Below the pieces are notes generated by a model that did no database searches, had not been told where the DNA came from, and saw only the letters and a list, made by a program, of their open reading frames with translations. A stretch of DNA of 64,000 bases, taken from Thysanoteuthis rhombus (taxonomy: Eukaryota; Mollusca; Cephalopoda; Oegopsida; Thysanoteuthidae). This document shows positions 10,959 to 22,679 of the stretch, piece by piece. Where the stretch lies: assembly GCA_963457665.1 (NCBI GenBank), contig OY735213.1, forward strand, positions 50,805,785-50,869,784, read 5' to 3'. The position numbers and the translations under genes were made by a program. The stretch's first letter is position 1. The number at the start of each line of letters is the position of its first letter.

Positions 10959-11041
10959 ATAAAATGTCACCTTCAGATCTGCCTCAATATGGTCTAATCT
11001 ATACATTTGTATGTGTTAAATAAATCAATTGATTTTTTTTC
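10858..11041 (+). repeat. Direct repeat, left copy (RTE tail plus flank)
   Basis: GACACATGATA through the RTE tail and on to GTATGTGTTAAATAAAT and TTTTTTTCAG is repeated at 11289-11460. The matched part includes sequence beyond the GAT tail (AAAATGTCACCTTCAGATCT, CCTCAATA, GGTCTA). The repeat is therefore a duplicated genomic segment rather than two independent LINE insertions. Confidence 0.7.
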
Positions 11042-11289
11042 AGTGACGAATTCTCGGTTTTGGTTGCATGCATCAAATGTCAAGTTCAATTGAGACCAAG
11101 ACTCTATACCTACAATAACCTCCCTTTGGCAGGATGCAAGTCTACGAAAGAGATACCTCCACCCTTATCACACAGCTTAGAGTTTACTCAATTAGCAACT
11201 GAGTGCACAGGGAAATTTGTCCAATTGAAAAGTTTTTCACACTCGTATACCGGACATCGAACTAACTAACCATTACACTATCCTGGCCG
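11042..11289 (-). mobile_element. tRNA-derived SINE family T1, copy 1
   Basis: Read on the minus strand: tRNA-like head (AGTGTAATGGTTAGTTAG, then a B-box-like GTTCGATGTCC), then AATTTCCCTGTGCACTCAG, TAAACTCTAAGCTGTGTGAT, TAGACTTGCATCCTGCC and the end GAATTCGTCACTG. The same order occurs at 60261-60558 and 62351-62528. It is about 250 bp. The copy lies exactly between the two copies of the direct repeat. Confidence 0.75.
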
Positions 11290-11460
11290 ACACATGATAG
11301 AAAGGTCTGGTAAATCTTGGGGAAGGTCTACATCCAACAACAGATACAAGAAGGCTACTTCTGATGATGATGAAATAGAATGTCACTTACAGATCTACCT
11401 CAATACGGTCTAGTCTATACTTTTGTATGTGTTAAATAAATTGATTAATTTTTTTCAGTC
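11289..11460 (+). repeat. Direct repeat, right copy (RTE tail plus flank)
   Basis: Second copy of the segment at 10858-11041, about 85-90% alike by eye, with a shorter GAT tail (CTGATGATGATG). It ends in ATTTTTTTCAG like the left copy. Confidence 0.7.
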
Positions 11461-11576
11461 AAAAGAAAAACGGATTTCCATACATTATAAGCTCAGATAA
11501 GCATGAAATTCAGCTGCAAGAACATTGTAATTAGGAAGACAAAAATACTTCCACATAATTATTAAAAACCATTAGC

Positions 11577-11870
11577 AAAAACTGTCAACATAGGTTTCTC
11601 AAGTTTTTAAGTTGGTTTGGCTGGCCATGTATGCATGTATATGTAGTGTCATATATTCTGGTCACCACCATGTAACTAGGGGACTGAAGATTTTAACATT
11701 TACTCTTTATTATGTTTGGAAAAAAACAAATTTTTGTTTTTTGACTTCCAGCTCCACCAATAGGTTTTTAGATAGTGGTTCAATTTGCAATGTAAGTTCA
11801 TACTAAATTGGCCCCTTGGTTTGTGTCTGGCAGCATTCATACTTGTTTTGGGGAAATTAAGACTTTTTTA
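11577..11870 (-). mobile_element. Family A, partial copy
   Basis: Minus-strand copy. On the plus strand it begins AAAAACTGTCAACATAGGTT and passes TTGGTTTGGCTGGCCATG, CAATTTGCAATGTAAGTTCA and TTTGTGTCTGGCAGCATTCA. It is cut off after GACTTTTTTA, losing the original 5' third. Confidence 0.75.
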
Positions 11871-12179
11871 AACACACAATGTGAGAGTAGTTTTAACCCT
11901 ACAGCTGTATCATTTATTTGATGCAAGATTAATTTTATGGTATGCCAAACAAAGCTGAGTATTTCAGATTCCTGCTTTCTTACAGGCAAATGACGTTTTC
12001 TTATTGATTTGTTCATGCATAATAATAGGTGTCTATTCACATGATCATTTTGTTGAAGTCAGACGGGAAAGAAATTAACACCACTTGCAAATAGATTTTG
12101 TCAACAATACAAAATGCTCATAGACAAAAACATTTATAAATTATATAAATTCAGTATACACGTAAACAAAAAACAAAGG
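11871..12179. other. Unassigned stretch
   Basis: No feature recognised; AT-rich. Confidence 0.4.
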
Positions 12180-12530
12180 AAATGTGGCTGCTGCTGGAAT
12201 GGAACTTGCGACTGATAGGGTAGCCTCTCCAACGTAACGATGCTCTTAGAGTTGAGCATTAATGCAAAGGGCTAAATAACTGCTTTCACCCTAAATTCCC
12301 ATCTCCTTTATTCTCAGTCAATTTGTTTCTTTCAACACAACAGTTATATATTGAGAAATGGATATATATGATCAAACAGAATGATTATAAATTGCATTAT
12401 ATCATATAGAAACATTTTTTAAAATGATCTCCTGTCATTAAGTGGTTAATGTATCCCTTAGCCTAGACAAGGTAAATAGAATAAACAATTAAAGAAAACG
12501 GGGCAGCTGCAGGAATCAAACCTGCAAATA
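12180..12530 (-). mobile_element. tRNA-derived SINE family T2, head-to-tail partial dimer
   Basis: On the minus strand: a truncated tRNA head (B-box AGGTTTGATTCCTGCAGC, 12513-12530) and body. The tail GCAATTTATAATCATTCTG and CCATTTCTCAATATATAAC joins directly to a second unit (GAAAGAAACAAATTGACTGA, AGGGTGAAAGCAGTTATTTA). That unit has its own tRNA-like segment at 12183-12262 (CTCTAAGAGCATCGTTACG, CGCAAGTTCCATTCC). Two units therefore sit in tandem, as at 39687-40070. Confidence 0.7.
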
Positions 12531-12833
12531 GACTGAGAATAAGTGAGATTAGAATTTGGGTTAAAGCATTTATTTGGGTCTTTGTATTACTTGTGACTGT
12601 TTAGCTCAATGGTAAGAGCAACGCTACGTTGAAACAGCTACCCAATTGGTCGCAGGTCCAATTCCTGCAGCAGCCCCATTTTCTTTAAGTATTCATTCTA
12701 TTTACCTAGTCTAGGCTAAGTGATACATCAAGCGATGGGAGATCATTTCTAATGAATATTTCTATATAATATAACGCAATTTATAATCCTTTTGTCAGAC
12801 CATATATATCCATTTCTCAATATGAATTCAATA
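12531..12833 (+). mobile_element. tRNA-derived SINE family T2, inverted neighbour
   Basis: Plus-strand unit starting GACTGAGAATAAGTGAGATT. The tRNA-like head is at 12599-12677 with A-box TTAGCTCAATGGTAAGAGC and B-box GCAGGTCCAATTCCTGC. The body has TCTATTTACCTAGTCTAGGC and the tail ACGCAATTTATAATCC with TCCATTTCTCAATAT. It abuts the minus-strand dimer, so about 185 bp on each side form an inverted repeat. The A- and B-box words support RNA polymerase III ancestry. The head does not fold cleanly as a tRNA, so I do not call a tRNA gene. Confidence 0.75.
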
Positions 12834-13627
12834 CATAAAAAGTGCATATGTATCGGTAAGCCTGTGGTATTGCACATCATATTATCATATGCAATTAGTA
12901 GTATGTGCGAAAGAATTTGTTTTGATAGTAGCAACTACATACTGGTTCTTTGTACAGCACGTACTAACATTAACGTGAAATTTAATAATGCATAAAATTA
13001 TTTCAATTATACATAAAAAGATTGTCTATGAGATCAATAATGTTAGTAAGAAAATGTGTAAGGCTATAACATGTATTCCCCCTGACACATGCTTTTTACC
13101 TTGAATGTATCTTGTGAGAAATACCTGGCTAGCTTATACATCAAAATATGCATCTGTGATGTATGCATAAACACACACATCATGTATATAAAGCACTAAT
13201 TTCTCTTGTACCATCAAATTAGGAGGTAATTTAAAGTAAGTATGAGAGACAAAGAAGAATTACTTTTTAAAAAATCAACAAGATTCAGGTTACGAATGCC
13301 GTCAAAAGGTGACCATTTCATGATCTCGATAATGATCTTGCCAGACGGATAAAAAACAAAATCTCATTAAAAGAATATGTCAAGCCGATATCCACCAAAT
13401 ATCGAAGTGAAATTTTAGCAATTTTAAAAATAGTATTAAAGCTATAGAAACAAAAATTTAATTTGCAGACTTCATGAAAAAAAAAATTTTTTAAATGCAA
13501 GACCAGAATTATTACTGAACTGAAATAGACAAAAGTTAACATAAAAAATCCAGCTTATCAAAAATTAGCACAAATATCTGGCATTGCCCAGAAAAAAATA
13601 CCACTGCAAATATAACAACACAGAAAA
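12834..13627. other. Unassigned AT-rich stretch
   Basis: No supported gene or repeat. Minus-strand ORF 13318-13542 has no recognisable domain. Confidence 0.4.
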
Positions 13628-14066
13628 AAATAGCTTTCCAAGGGAAATTATGAATCACCAGTACCCATATATGCTGCTTTTTACTTTATAAATAAATCAA
13701 TGGTGGTGGTAAAATCAAATTACCTTGATGAAAATACTACCAGTATGGTTTGAACCATAAATTTATGATTGAAAAAAAAACATGGACATGAATCAAGGGA
13801 CCAATCTGGTAGAAACTTACATTGTAAATTGAACCCTCCAGTAAAAACAAATTTAGCTGGAGAAATTTCAAAAAACAAAAAAAAACATTTTTTTCTACCT
13901 ATTGAAGGGTGTGAGAGTGTGTGAAATTCCAAGTTTTTAATATGGTTGATTAGAACTGGGCAAAGTCTGAATAGATAGATACATTTAAATGTCAGAACAC
14001 ATGAATAACCTAACCCCAGCAACAGTAATTAAACAGGTCTGTTGTTGGTAGCAGTGATTATTATGT
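13628..14066 (+). mobile_element. Nonautonomous repeat family B, copy 1
   Basis: Family B shares its centre with family A (GGGACCAAT, ACTTACATTGTAAATTGAACC, AAAAACAAAAAAAAACATTT) but has other ends. The left end is TAGC(A)TTCCAAGGGAAATTAT then GAATCACCAGTACCCATATA. The right end is TCTGAATAGATAGATACATT, TGTCAGAACACAT, CCCCAGCAACAGTAATTAAAC and GGTAGCAGTGATTA. AATCACCnnTACCCA near the left end and its complement near the right end form an imperfect inverted repeat. This copy has lost the GATCAATT block. Confidence 0.7.
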
Positions 14067-14455
14067 TTTTTGATATATTTTAGCTTACACAACACAGCAT
14101 TTAGGTCACTTACATATGAAAGAATAGCTGTTACTGAAAAAATATTCTGATGCACTAATCAAAACAAATGATGTAATCTCCCAGTTTGATAGAGCTTCTG
14201 GATGCACAACATTAGTGCTTCTTCCATTGGGAACAAGTATGAACAGGATTTGGGGGATCCAACCCTAATGCAACTAATATAGAGCAGGCCATGGGAAAAG
14301 TCAAGTTGAGGTCAGCTATCTTGAGAGATTGTCCCTGTGCCTGGTTATAATTATAGAATTTATGTTTGAAAAACTTTTTCAGGGTTGCACAATGTTTTAT
14401 AAACTCCACAGAGAAAGATTAAGTTTTTTTTCCCTTCAAATTTTTTGGCTGAAAA
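14067..14455. other. Unassigned stretch
   Basis: No recognisable feature. Confidence 0.4.
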
Positions 14456-14910
14456 AATCTATTTCAATTGAAAGTTCACCTCTGATGACCTTAAATGTCC
14501 TTTGGTGTTAGCACCATCTATCCTCTCATAATTTTCTGCCATAGTTAACCCCTACCTACTAATTTACCTTTAAGAATGTAATTGCTTGGCTGCAGTACAT
14601 ATCATAGAGACCACAAATTAAGTCTACTTCTAATGACCTCAGAGGTCGATTTTGACCTTATCTGCTCTTCAATTTGAGAGATGAATAAATTTTTGTGCTT
14701 CATAGCAAACTCAATATCTCACTCTATTTTGCTAAAAATTACTTCAATTGGCTAGAAATGGTATGCTGTACTCTTTGATGACTTCTGGTTATCTCTGAGG
14801 TCAACCTCACACAGCCTTTGTCACAACTTGATGTCTTATTAGTCTTCATGCTCCAAATTAGGTCAATGGATCCTGTAGTTTCGGTTTTATAGTGGCATAG
14901 ATACACAAAC
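14456..14910. repeat. Very degenerate tandem repeat, period about 160 bp
   Basis: The phrase GATGACCTTAAATG (about 14483), AATGACCTCAGAGGTCGATT (about 14632) and GATGACTTCTGGTTATCTC with GAGGTCAACCTC (about 14779) recurs with TTCAATTGnnAG-like words between. Probably an old tandem array; non-coding. Confidence 0.4.
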
Positions 14911-15284
14911 ACAAGCCTTCAATGTCATCATAGATTATATCTTGTAAGTTCCTACAGGCGAGGCGTGGACTCTTTTATACACACTGAGTCATTTCATGTG
15001 AGTAATTTTTTGATTGTATGACTTATCTTAGTCGAATTTTGCGCAACCAAAGATTCTTTCCATACTTAACATTATACTTCATGGTAAATTAAATGAAACA
15101 TTTTTAAATGTCTAGATTTATGGTACATATGACTCACTAAAAAAACTATTTCCAATCTGATAAATCTTTTTATATGCATGATACTTCTACCAATCATAAG
15201 AAACAAAACCAAAAATTATGTAGTTTGTACCTCGAGAAGCCTGGTTGTTGTAAGGACAAACTCCACTGCTACTTCTGTTCCGAT

Positions 15285-15560
15285 TGAAGATGATTATTGC
15301 TACCTTTGGATTATATACACATAATGAATAAGTTTAAAGATATGTAAAACTTGTCAGTTTGGTTCAGTCGGTGAGAGAGCTACCAACTGATTACTTGGTC
15401 ATGATTCCAAATCATGGTAGGGAAAAGTTAATTTTATCTATCAGTTTGGCTTTATATAGTGGGATAGACAGGCAGTGAAGAGTTAACTCCCCTGAATCAG
15501 ACCCAGGTTCGACAAAATATTTACATTATTATTGTATCAGCACAAAAATATGAGGATGTC
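15285..15560 (+). mobile_element. tRNA-derived SINE family T3, copy 1
   Basis: Shares AGATGATTATTGCTAC with TTTGGATTATATACACATAA and AAAACTTGTCAGTTTGGTTC with the copy at 49490. The tRNA-like head (15353-15427) has TGGTTCAGTCGGTGAGAGAG as A-box region and CATGATTCCAAATCATG as a degenerate B-box. The rest is diverged. Confidence 0.5.
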
Positions 15561-16856
15561 TAAGTTTTAACTCATCCTGCCCCAGAGCAAAATTAGATCA
15601 CATCTTTTTTTAGATACACAGGCATCTCTAGCATTGATTGCCATCACTAACTGACATACCAAAATGTGAGTTACGTCCCTTGCTCAGTAATGCTGATTTA
15701 GATGTTTTTCATCTGAATTTAGATGTTTTTAGTTATGTCTAGATGTCAGAAATTGCTACTTAGATTATTTTTAATGATTTTATAATTTTATAAGAAACTC
15801 TCATTCGTAGTCAATAATAAAATAACTGTAGCATTAAAATTTGAAGTCACTCAAAAAAATCCCATTGAAGAATAGATATGGTTAGAATAAATTCTATCTA
15901 TGAATTTGCTGGCATAATTCACTGGAAGATATCTAAAACAGAGTAGAAAAACATCCAGAGACATGTAGATTCTAGAAAAACTAGTTTTTATTAATAACCT
16001 CTCTAAATAAGGACCAAAAAGGTCAAAAAAGCTTTATTTGAAAAAAAAAAATCTTTTTAAAGGGATTTTAGTGAAATACTGAGGCCAATTTTCGAGTCTG
16101 TAGACAAAACAGTATGGCTTTGATGCTGGAATACACAGAGAGACAAGTCTATATAAAAAAGGATAGAAGAATCCTTTGCCACCCTCTATGGCTACAGTCA
16201 TTTGATATTTTCATTAAATTTGAATATTTGAAATTTAAATATAATAAACCAATATAAACAAAATGAAATAAATGTTGAATGTTAAAATCACATTTAATTT
16301 ATTGATATCAAGTGATATATTTCCTGCATTTTAAATATATATACAAGGAGGATCTAGGTGTTTCTAGGTGTTTTAAGACATTTTTTGATTGAATTTTAGA
16401 TGCAAATTTGGATAAACAGTTGGAAACAATGCTTTTGTTAGATCTTTACATAAGCAAGGAACTAACACACCTATGGTCTGACGTTCAAGCTTGTTCTGAA
16501 ATGATAGAAATTACAGGTCTAGTTATACTTGTATAATCAGATGAATTTGCGGAGTCAGATATTATATTCTGCTTCAAAAGTCACGTACCTTTTCTTTGAT
16601 GCTCAGACGGCAAATAAGTAATAAACAAATAATAACTTTTTAATTACATCCGTTTAAGACTGATATAAGATGGATTTTTTTTTATCTGAAAATGGGTACA
16701 CAATAAAATTATAGGATGCAAAAGCAGAAATCAGCTTGTAATGATTTGACTGCATTGAGGTTGTGATCAGGCCATTATACATGGTAAGGAAAAAATCTTC
16801 AGACATTTTAATTGAATATCCATTCTTGCTTTCAATAGGAAAACTAGAAAGAGGAC
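15561..16856. other. Unassigned AT-rich stretch
   Basis: No gene. Small local duplications of TTTAGATGTTTTT occur near 15700-15745. Otherwise nothing seen. Confidence 0.45.
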
Positions 16857-17271
16857 AGGTCTGGTTAGTCACGCAACAGAAACTGTCATGTGACAAACGA
16901 CATGTTGTGTTGGGGGGATCAATTTAAAAAATTGGGAAAGGGGATGATCAATGAATAATCTGCTGTTGCTGCCTTTCGTTGCCCACTGATCACTAAAATA
17001 GTCTGAATTTTCTAGAAAACAAGCGTGACACAACCTAAGGGAACTATTTAGCAGAAAATTATATCACAAATTTCATCCCACACCAAAAACTTATTCAAAG
17101 GGGTAATCTAAAAAAAAACAACTTTTTTTCTAGACTCTTACTAGATTATTTCTAGTGAGTAAATTTTTAAATTAATTCTCTTGGTACGGCCTGTACGTGT
17201 GATACATATATAGGTGAACCAGCTTAAAAACTGAAGAAACCTACATTGACAGTTTTGGTTTACATTTTCTA
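16857..17271 (+). mobile_element. Family A copy
   Basis: Nearly complete: AGGTCTGGTTAGTCACGCAA, CAGAAACTGTCATGTGAC, GATCAATTTAAAAAATTGG, GATGATCAATGAATAATC, TGATCACTAAAATAGTCTG, then AACTGAAGAAACCTAC and TGACAGTTTTGG. The centre is diverged and the (CCAG)n is lost. An 80-codon minus ORF overlapping its left end is not credible. Confidence 0.8.
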
Positions 17272-17530
17272 ACAGAAGTATCCCCAACATTAGATTTACT
17301 TTTAAATTCAAGAACCGCTTGTTATTGACCGTGGAACTGTTCGGTGAATACCATAAAAATTTTAGAACTCTTTCGTGAATTGAATAGAAAAATTTTTGTT
17401 CAAATTATCTAACGTTCAAAGGAAAGTAACTTTAATCAAAAATTATTTCCCTTGATATTGGAAATCAAATTTTTAATATGAATTTAAATGTTGAGTATTT
17501 CTGTACAGTTGAATGATCTGGGAAAATATT

Positions 17531-18195
17531 CATCATCAGCTTTTTAGCATCTGTCGTTGAACACGGACTTTCCCCAGGATTCGCCAAATCTCTCTATCAC
17601 AGGCTTAGCAGAGCCAATACTTTGAGCAGTTTGTCATGCCATCTTATATTTTGCCAGCCACAGTTCCAAATATGATCTCTGGGGACCACATTGAAAATTG
17701 TGTTAAGAAATTGTCTACCATTCTTGCAACCTGACTAACCCATTGCCTTTTGAATTTCCTAATAGATGCTATATCATTGTCTCCTTGGTGTTTTTTTATA
17801 ACATACTGTGCCTTCTTGTGATCTCTGTATGAGATGTTGTGCATGATTCTCTCCTGTACACATTGCATGGTTCTCAGTTTGAGGGTCAGTCTCTTGGTAG
17901 GTTCCATGTTTAAGCTCCATAGGTGACTATCGGGAGGATGCATTGATTTTAACTCTTCTTTTTAAGACTAATGGGAATTTTTGTTCTTGAAGGTTAAGCT
18001 TGCTCTACTGAAAGCTTGTCATCCTAGAATGATTCTTTGCTTGACGTTTTTCTTCTTTCAAAGATTTCATGGAGATTCTTCATTCTCAGCACATTTGTTC
18101 TATATGACTTTTCTTTTACTGAAATTCACATAAAGACCAACTTTCTAGCTTTCTTCATTCAGTTTCTATAGCATTCTTTGGAGATCATGAAGATT
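17531..18195 (-). pseudogene. RTE LINE fragment, minus strand
   Basis: Plus-strand text starts CATCATCAGCTTTTTAGCAT, the complement of the GAT tail. The minus strand then encodes, in broken frames, LRTMQCVQERIMH, YRDHKKAQY and an RQWVSQVARM segment. Further on are remains of the region after motif C up to about 18195. 5'-truncated and full of frameshifts. Confidence 0.8.
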
Positions 18196-19230
18196 ACTAG
18201 AATATATTAGAAGCATTTAAAATGTAGAATTGAAAAGTTGCTTTTCATTATTTGCTGTATAGGGATTCTCAGCTGTTTTTGTGCTCACTTATACGTAGAA
18301 AATTTTTTCACACACCACCTGTATAGTAAATATTAAAAAAGATACCAAAAAGATTTTAAGTATTAAAAAACAATAAAAATGAAAAACTTTTGCTGTTTCT
18401 TAAATGTAATGAATGCAAAGTAATGATAAAACGTTTGGCACACACGTACCTTTTTTAGATATCATCAATGCAATAACTGTGTTAGGTGAGACCCAGCTAG
18501 CACAGATACGTTGGGTTTACATAATGTACAATATAACAGTGCTGCTCGGTAAATTAATAATAGAAAAAATAAGAATTTTTTGCACAGTATCTCATCTACC
18601 CAAGAATTGGTATCACAAACTCTGTTATATAGTATGCTAAACATATTAAAATAATGTCATTCATTTCCTCTCTGAATCATTTCATCTTTTTCAGAAAAGC
18701 AATTTGGAATACATGACAAGAATAGTCTATGATTTTATATAGAGCAACATTCAACCCTTACAACAAGGTTTTCACTCCTCTTGGTTTTAAGCTTCACTTA
18801 CAAGGTATGAAGAAGATTAGACAATAAAAGTCCTAATCAGAAGATCAATGCTTAACAACTTGAAAATATCAAGTAAATAGTCTCTGAAGATTTAGAATAA
18901 TATTTGGTCAGCCAAAAACATTATTCTGCTTTGTGTCATTGGATTGCTTTTAGAGCATTCACTTTTATGTAACCTCGTTCAAAAAATTGATTTTTCTCAG
19001 AGTCCTCCCTCTCATAAATATTGACCTTTTTCTATCTCTACGAGTTATCCCTAGCATTGCTCTTTCCATGGCTCTCTCGGCATGATTGTAAGTAAGTTGT
19101 CAGTTCATTTTGCTAGTTTACATGTTCTGCCTCTACAAGCCATAGTTGGTATTATGCATCCATTGTTATTCATTTTATTCAAATTTTGTCAAAACTGGTT
19201 TATTTCTACTTATTGATTCTAACAGTGAAG
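18196..19230. other. Unassigned stretch
   Basis: No supported feature. Confidence 0.4.
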
Positions 19231-19236
19231 ATGAAA

Positions 19237-19780
19237 TGTATTATGCTTTTTCATTTAAAGAAATGTAAGAATGTGATTCAAACAAAAGAGAATGCAGTTT
19301 ATGAAGAAGGTTCTGTGAATTATCAAATACATCAAAAGTGGTTTGTGGAGTTTTGTGCTGGAGATTTCTCAATTGCTCAAATGTCAGGAAGACCAGTTAA
19401 GGCTGATAACAATTGAATCAAGCCATAATCAATGCAGTGATAGCCAATATACGAAAAATATCCAATTTGCTCTCGCTTGGTTATGTTAGTCGCTTTGATA
19501 TTTGGCTGCCAAATGGGTTAAGCAGAAAAAAACTCATTTTTGCTGTACTCAAATGTTCTATTTCTTGAACTATCTGTTATGGTCAATGGAAAGTGGATAT
19601 TTTACAACAATGTGAAATGCAAGAGATCATGGAATTAGTAAAATGAGATACCACTAACCATACCAAAGACCAATCTTCATTCCAATAAGATGATAAGTTT
19701 AAATTGGAATGGGGTCACCTTCTATGAGTTCCTTGTGAAGAACAGAAAAAGTGATTCAGACAACTACTGCCCCTTAAATA
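19237..19780 (+). pseudogene. Dead mariner-family transposase
   Basis: Order of features as in mariner transposases. An N-terminal helix-turn-helix part, 19237-19416, reads FHLKKCKNVIQTKENAVYEE, then HQKWFVEFCAGDF and SGRPVKADNN. LGYVSRFDIWLP lies at about 19470-19515, GKWIFYNNVKCKRSW at about 19590-19640, and LNWNGVTFYEF then DSDNYCPL at about 19695-19780. These lie in different frames. The first and second catalytic positions (normally D in GDEKW and WDWKG) read N here, so the catalytic centre is lost as well as the frame. The C-terminal end is not found. Terminal repeats not identified. Confidence 0.75.
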
Positions 19781-20028
19781 ATTCTGGGACAATAAAATTA
19801 TGAAGTTGCCTAGAAATGGCAGGATATCGTGGGAAAAAAAACCAATAAATAAGTTGTTCAAAAGTTTATCTTGAAAAAATTTTAATCGTATAATTTTCAT
19901 TTGATAAATTAAGCATACTTTTCATGTTATTCAATTATACTTACAAAGCACAAGCTCTTTTTTAAAGAAATATTAGAACAATTTTAGGAATCTTGCAAAT
20001 GATTTTCCTGATGATTATTCATTTACAA

Positions 20029-21389
20029 CATAGGTTCCCAACTGATGGCCATATCACATTACTGGGGTCTATAGTATATTATATTTAGTAAATAGCATAT
20101 TGGAGAGCCACAGACATATTTTGACCAAGCAAATTTGATTTGGGGGCATCAAACCACTCTGTTATAATCTTCAAATTACATTAGGTTATCTATAGGAGAT
20201 TGTCTTTTTAGCTTTGTTGCGCTCTAGGACTGTTATTCAATCTTTTGAGAAGCAAGCAGCTCAGAGAACAGGTAATTGCTGTGAGAGGTGATACATTTTA
20301 CTCAACAGATGTATTGGAAAAGCTAAATCTGCTCTATTAACATTCAAAAGGAGGACATTGTGATCTAATATCTTGCAATGAAGCAATTACATTTCCTGGA
20401 AAACTAAAGCTGTTTAGGATTAATATAGGATGTTGCATGTTGGTGCAATTTCCATGTCTGGCCTCGATTAGCAACAAATTGTACAATGATGACCTTGCCG
20501 TGTATGTTGAACATGTGAAAAATATGCACGCAAGCTCAGTTCAGCGACCTACAAGGGATGAATATTGCATTTTAAGCAACAATCCCGCTTGAAATGTTTC
20601 TGGTGTGGACATTGCTCAACAAGAGAGCTTTATTGAATTACAAAGTGAATAAGTAGCCAAAGCTACACTAAAAGATGGTAAACACAATAGATGGAAAAGT
20701 AGTAACAATGCTAAGAAATATCAAATATGGAAGAAATGTAAGGATGTTGGTTGATGCTTTACTTTGTTGAATCTGGCTTTAGTCATGTATTTCACTTGTT
20801 AACAAAGGCTCATAACTGCCTTGATATTGTACAAAGAGCCGAACATCATCTGTCATTTACAACTCTGGAGTCAAATATTAAAAACTTTCTGCATTAGCCA
20901 CAAGGATTGCATTGAATAAATAAATAATGATTAGTAATTTTTTAAGACAACAAGATAAATAATCGGTTGACTGACTTAAAAAATATATCTACCATTTTTT
21001 CTCTCTAATTATCCTTTTGATAAATAAACTCATCCATAAATAGGTATTGAAATTTCCTCCCATAAAACCTATTCTAGTAATCCATATCTATCACATGCAA
21101 TTCAAAAAAAATTTTCAGCTTCATTCAATTATTGGAATGATGGCCAGTCAGTAAATGATCAGACCACTCCCCGTTGGGTGAGACATGTAGATCTTGCTAA
21201 GGTTAAACAAATTTCATATCTTATTTCTCACATACGCCTAATAAACATAAAAAGTCAGCATAAGTGGGACCAACCGACTGCTAAGTGCTTCATAGAGATG
21301 CGTTGGATGAATCTAAAAACTTGAGGGGGGCCACAGAGGTAAATTAAAAGTCAAAGAGAGTTATGAGAAAAAAAGTTTGAGAACCACTG
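20029..21389 (+). mobile_element. hAT element, decayed
   Basis: The left end CATAGGTTCCCAACTGATGG and the right end, read inverted, CAGTGGTTCTCAAACTTTTT are hAT-type terminal repeats. The flanks ATTTACAA and ATTAATGA match at only five of eight positions, so the target duplication is at best worn. The interior holds a broken transposase, described separately. Confidence 0.65.
20200..20895 (+). pseudogene. hAT transposase (ZBED/GTF2IRD2-like), broken
   Basis: Fragments in shifting frames: DVLEKLNLLNIQKEDI, FPGKLKLFRINIGC, YNDDLAVYVEHVKNMHA, and a C-terminal SGFSHVFHLLTKAHNCLDIV. The last resembles the hAT dimerisation region (family pattern ETGFSxxxxLLTKxRNRLD). At least five stops or frameshifts are present. 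The N-terminal BED finger and the RNase-H core are not seen. Confidence 0.65.
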
Positions 21390-21449
21390 ATTAATGAAAT
21401 TTGAATACATTTTTATATGAATTATAATGTCAACAAATGATTCAATATG

Positions 21450-21660
21450 ATAGTTAGGGTTTACAGTCGACTCTGCAACAGATGGGCTCAAAAAAATGTT
21501 CCAATTTCAATTGAAAACTTGACACTTTTTACTTCATGCTATACACTCAAAAAAGGTTGACTCAGCAACCAATGATCTCAAAACAACATCACAACTATGA
21601 TTGAAAACTAAACATTTTCTTTTTCACATCAAAAAAAAGTTCATTAAAGAACAATGCAAA
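21450..21660. repeat. Short tandem duplication, about 90 bp
   Basis: GACTCTGCAACAGATGGGCT with ATTGAAAACTTGACACTTTT is followed about 85-90 bp later by GACTCAGCAACCAATGATCT with ATTGAAAACTAAACATTTTC. A third partial unit may follow. Non-coding. Confidence 0.5.
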
Positions 21661-21941
21661 AAAAAAAAGAGACTTGAAAAATTGTACAGCAATCTTCATA
21701 AATAGCCAGTTTCATTTCGCTCAGGCCAGTAAGTTATAATTAATATTTCAACAAGACTGTTCTTTTGTAATCATTGATGGAACCAGAAATGAGACAGAAG
21801 AATTATTCCATTCTCTCTATTCTCATTAGGGTAATTAAGAAAATGGAAGGAAAGCTAAAATATTAATTACAGGCAATGGATTCACTAATAAAAGCAACAT
21901 CATTTATTTTGTATGATTGTTACATTTCCACAAAGACAAAC

Positions 21942-22370
21942 AGGTTTGGTTAGTCACTCAGTAGAAACCGTAACTGAACCAACTTTTTTGGCATCATGCC
22001 ACATTGAAGGTGATCAACTACAAAGTTGGGAAAAGGGGTGGTCAATGAATAAGTTACTTCTCTTACGTCTTATTGGGCAGTGATCACTAAAAAAAAGTCT
22101 GAATTTTTTAAATACAACTGTGAATGCAGCTGGAAACAAACTAGATTAATATAGCATAATATTACCTTGCAAATTGAACCATCTATTAGAAATCTATTTA
22201 CGGGGAGAACTTTAAAGAATTAAAAAAAACAACGTTTTTCTCATGTATAAGAAGGAGTATAGCCCTCTAGTTCTATGGCGTGGCCTGTATACATGATACA
22301 TAGCCAGCCAACTAGACCAACTTAAAAACTGAAGAAACTTATAGTGACAGTTTTAGTTGACAGTTTCTGA
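21942..22370 (+). mobile_element. Family A copy, nearly complete
   Basis: All landmarks present: GGTTTGGTTAGTCACTCAGT, GGCATCATGCCACATTG, GGTGGTCAATGAATAAGTTA, TGGGCAGTGATCACTAAAA, CATAGCCAGCCAACTAGACC, ACTGAAGAAACTTATAG, TGACAGTTTTAGTTGACAGT. Confidence 0.85.
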
Positions 22371-22679
22371 TTGCTATTATCCTATCATTATTCACATTAG
22401 CACATCTATCAAATGTCTAAATGTTGGCTTATGATGTACAGCCAATGATTGATAATTGATAGATTTCCTTAGGGGGAATATTCCATCAAATATTCCATTA
22501 ACACATCTGTTGTTGACATTTGTAACATGGTACCAAACTGAAATTGCATGTTATAATATAAAAAGATATAAAAAAAATAGGATCAGATAAATTTTATTGT
22601 CTCCCAGTAACAGAAACAACTAATTCTGCTTATTGCCTATGACTTTGAAAAGAATCATTAACGTTTCAACTTTTGCTCA

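Noticed and set aside
12599-12677. tRNA gene
   Set aside because: A- and B-box words are good, but the acceptor and anticodon arms do not pair cleanly and the segment recurs with a long fixed body: a SINE head.
16654-16896. 80-codon minus-strand ORF
   Set aside because: Its start overlaps a family-A copy, and there are no splice signals or recognisable motifs.
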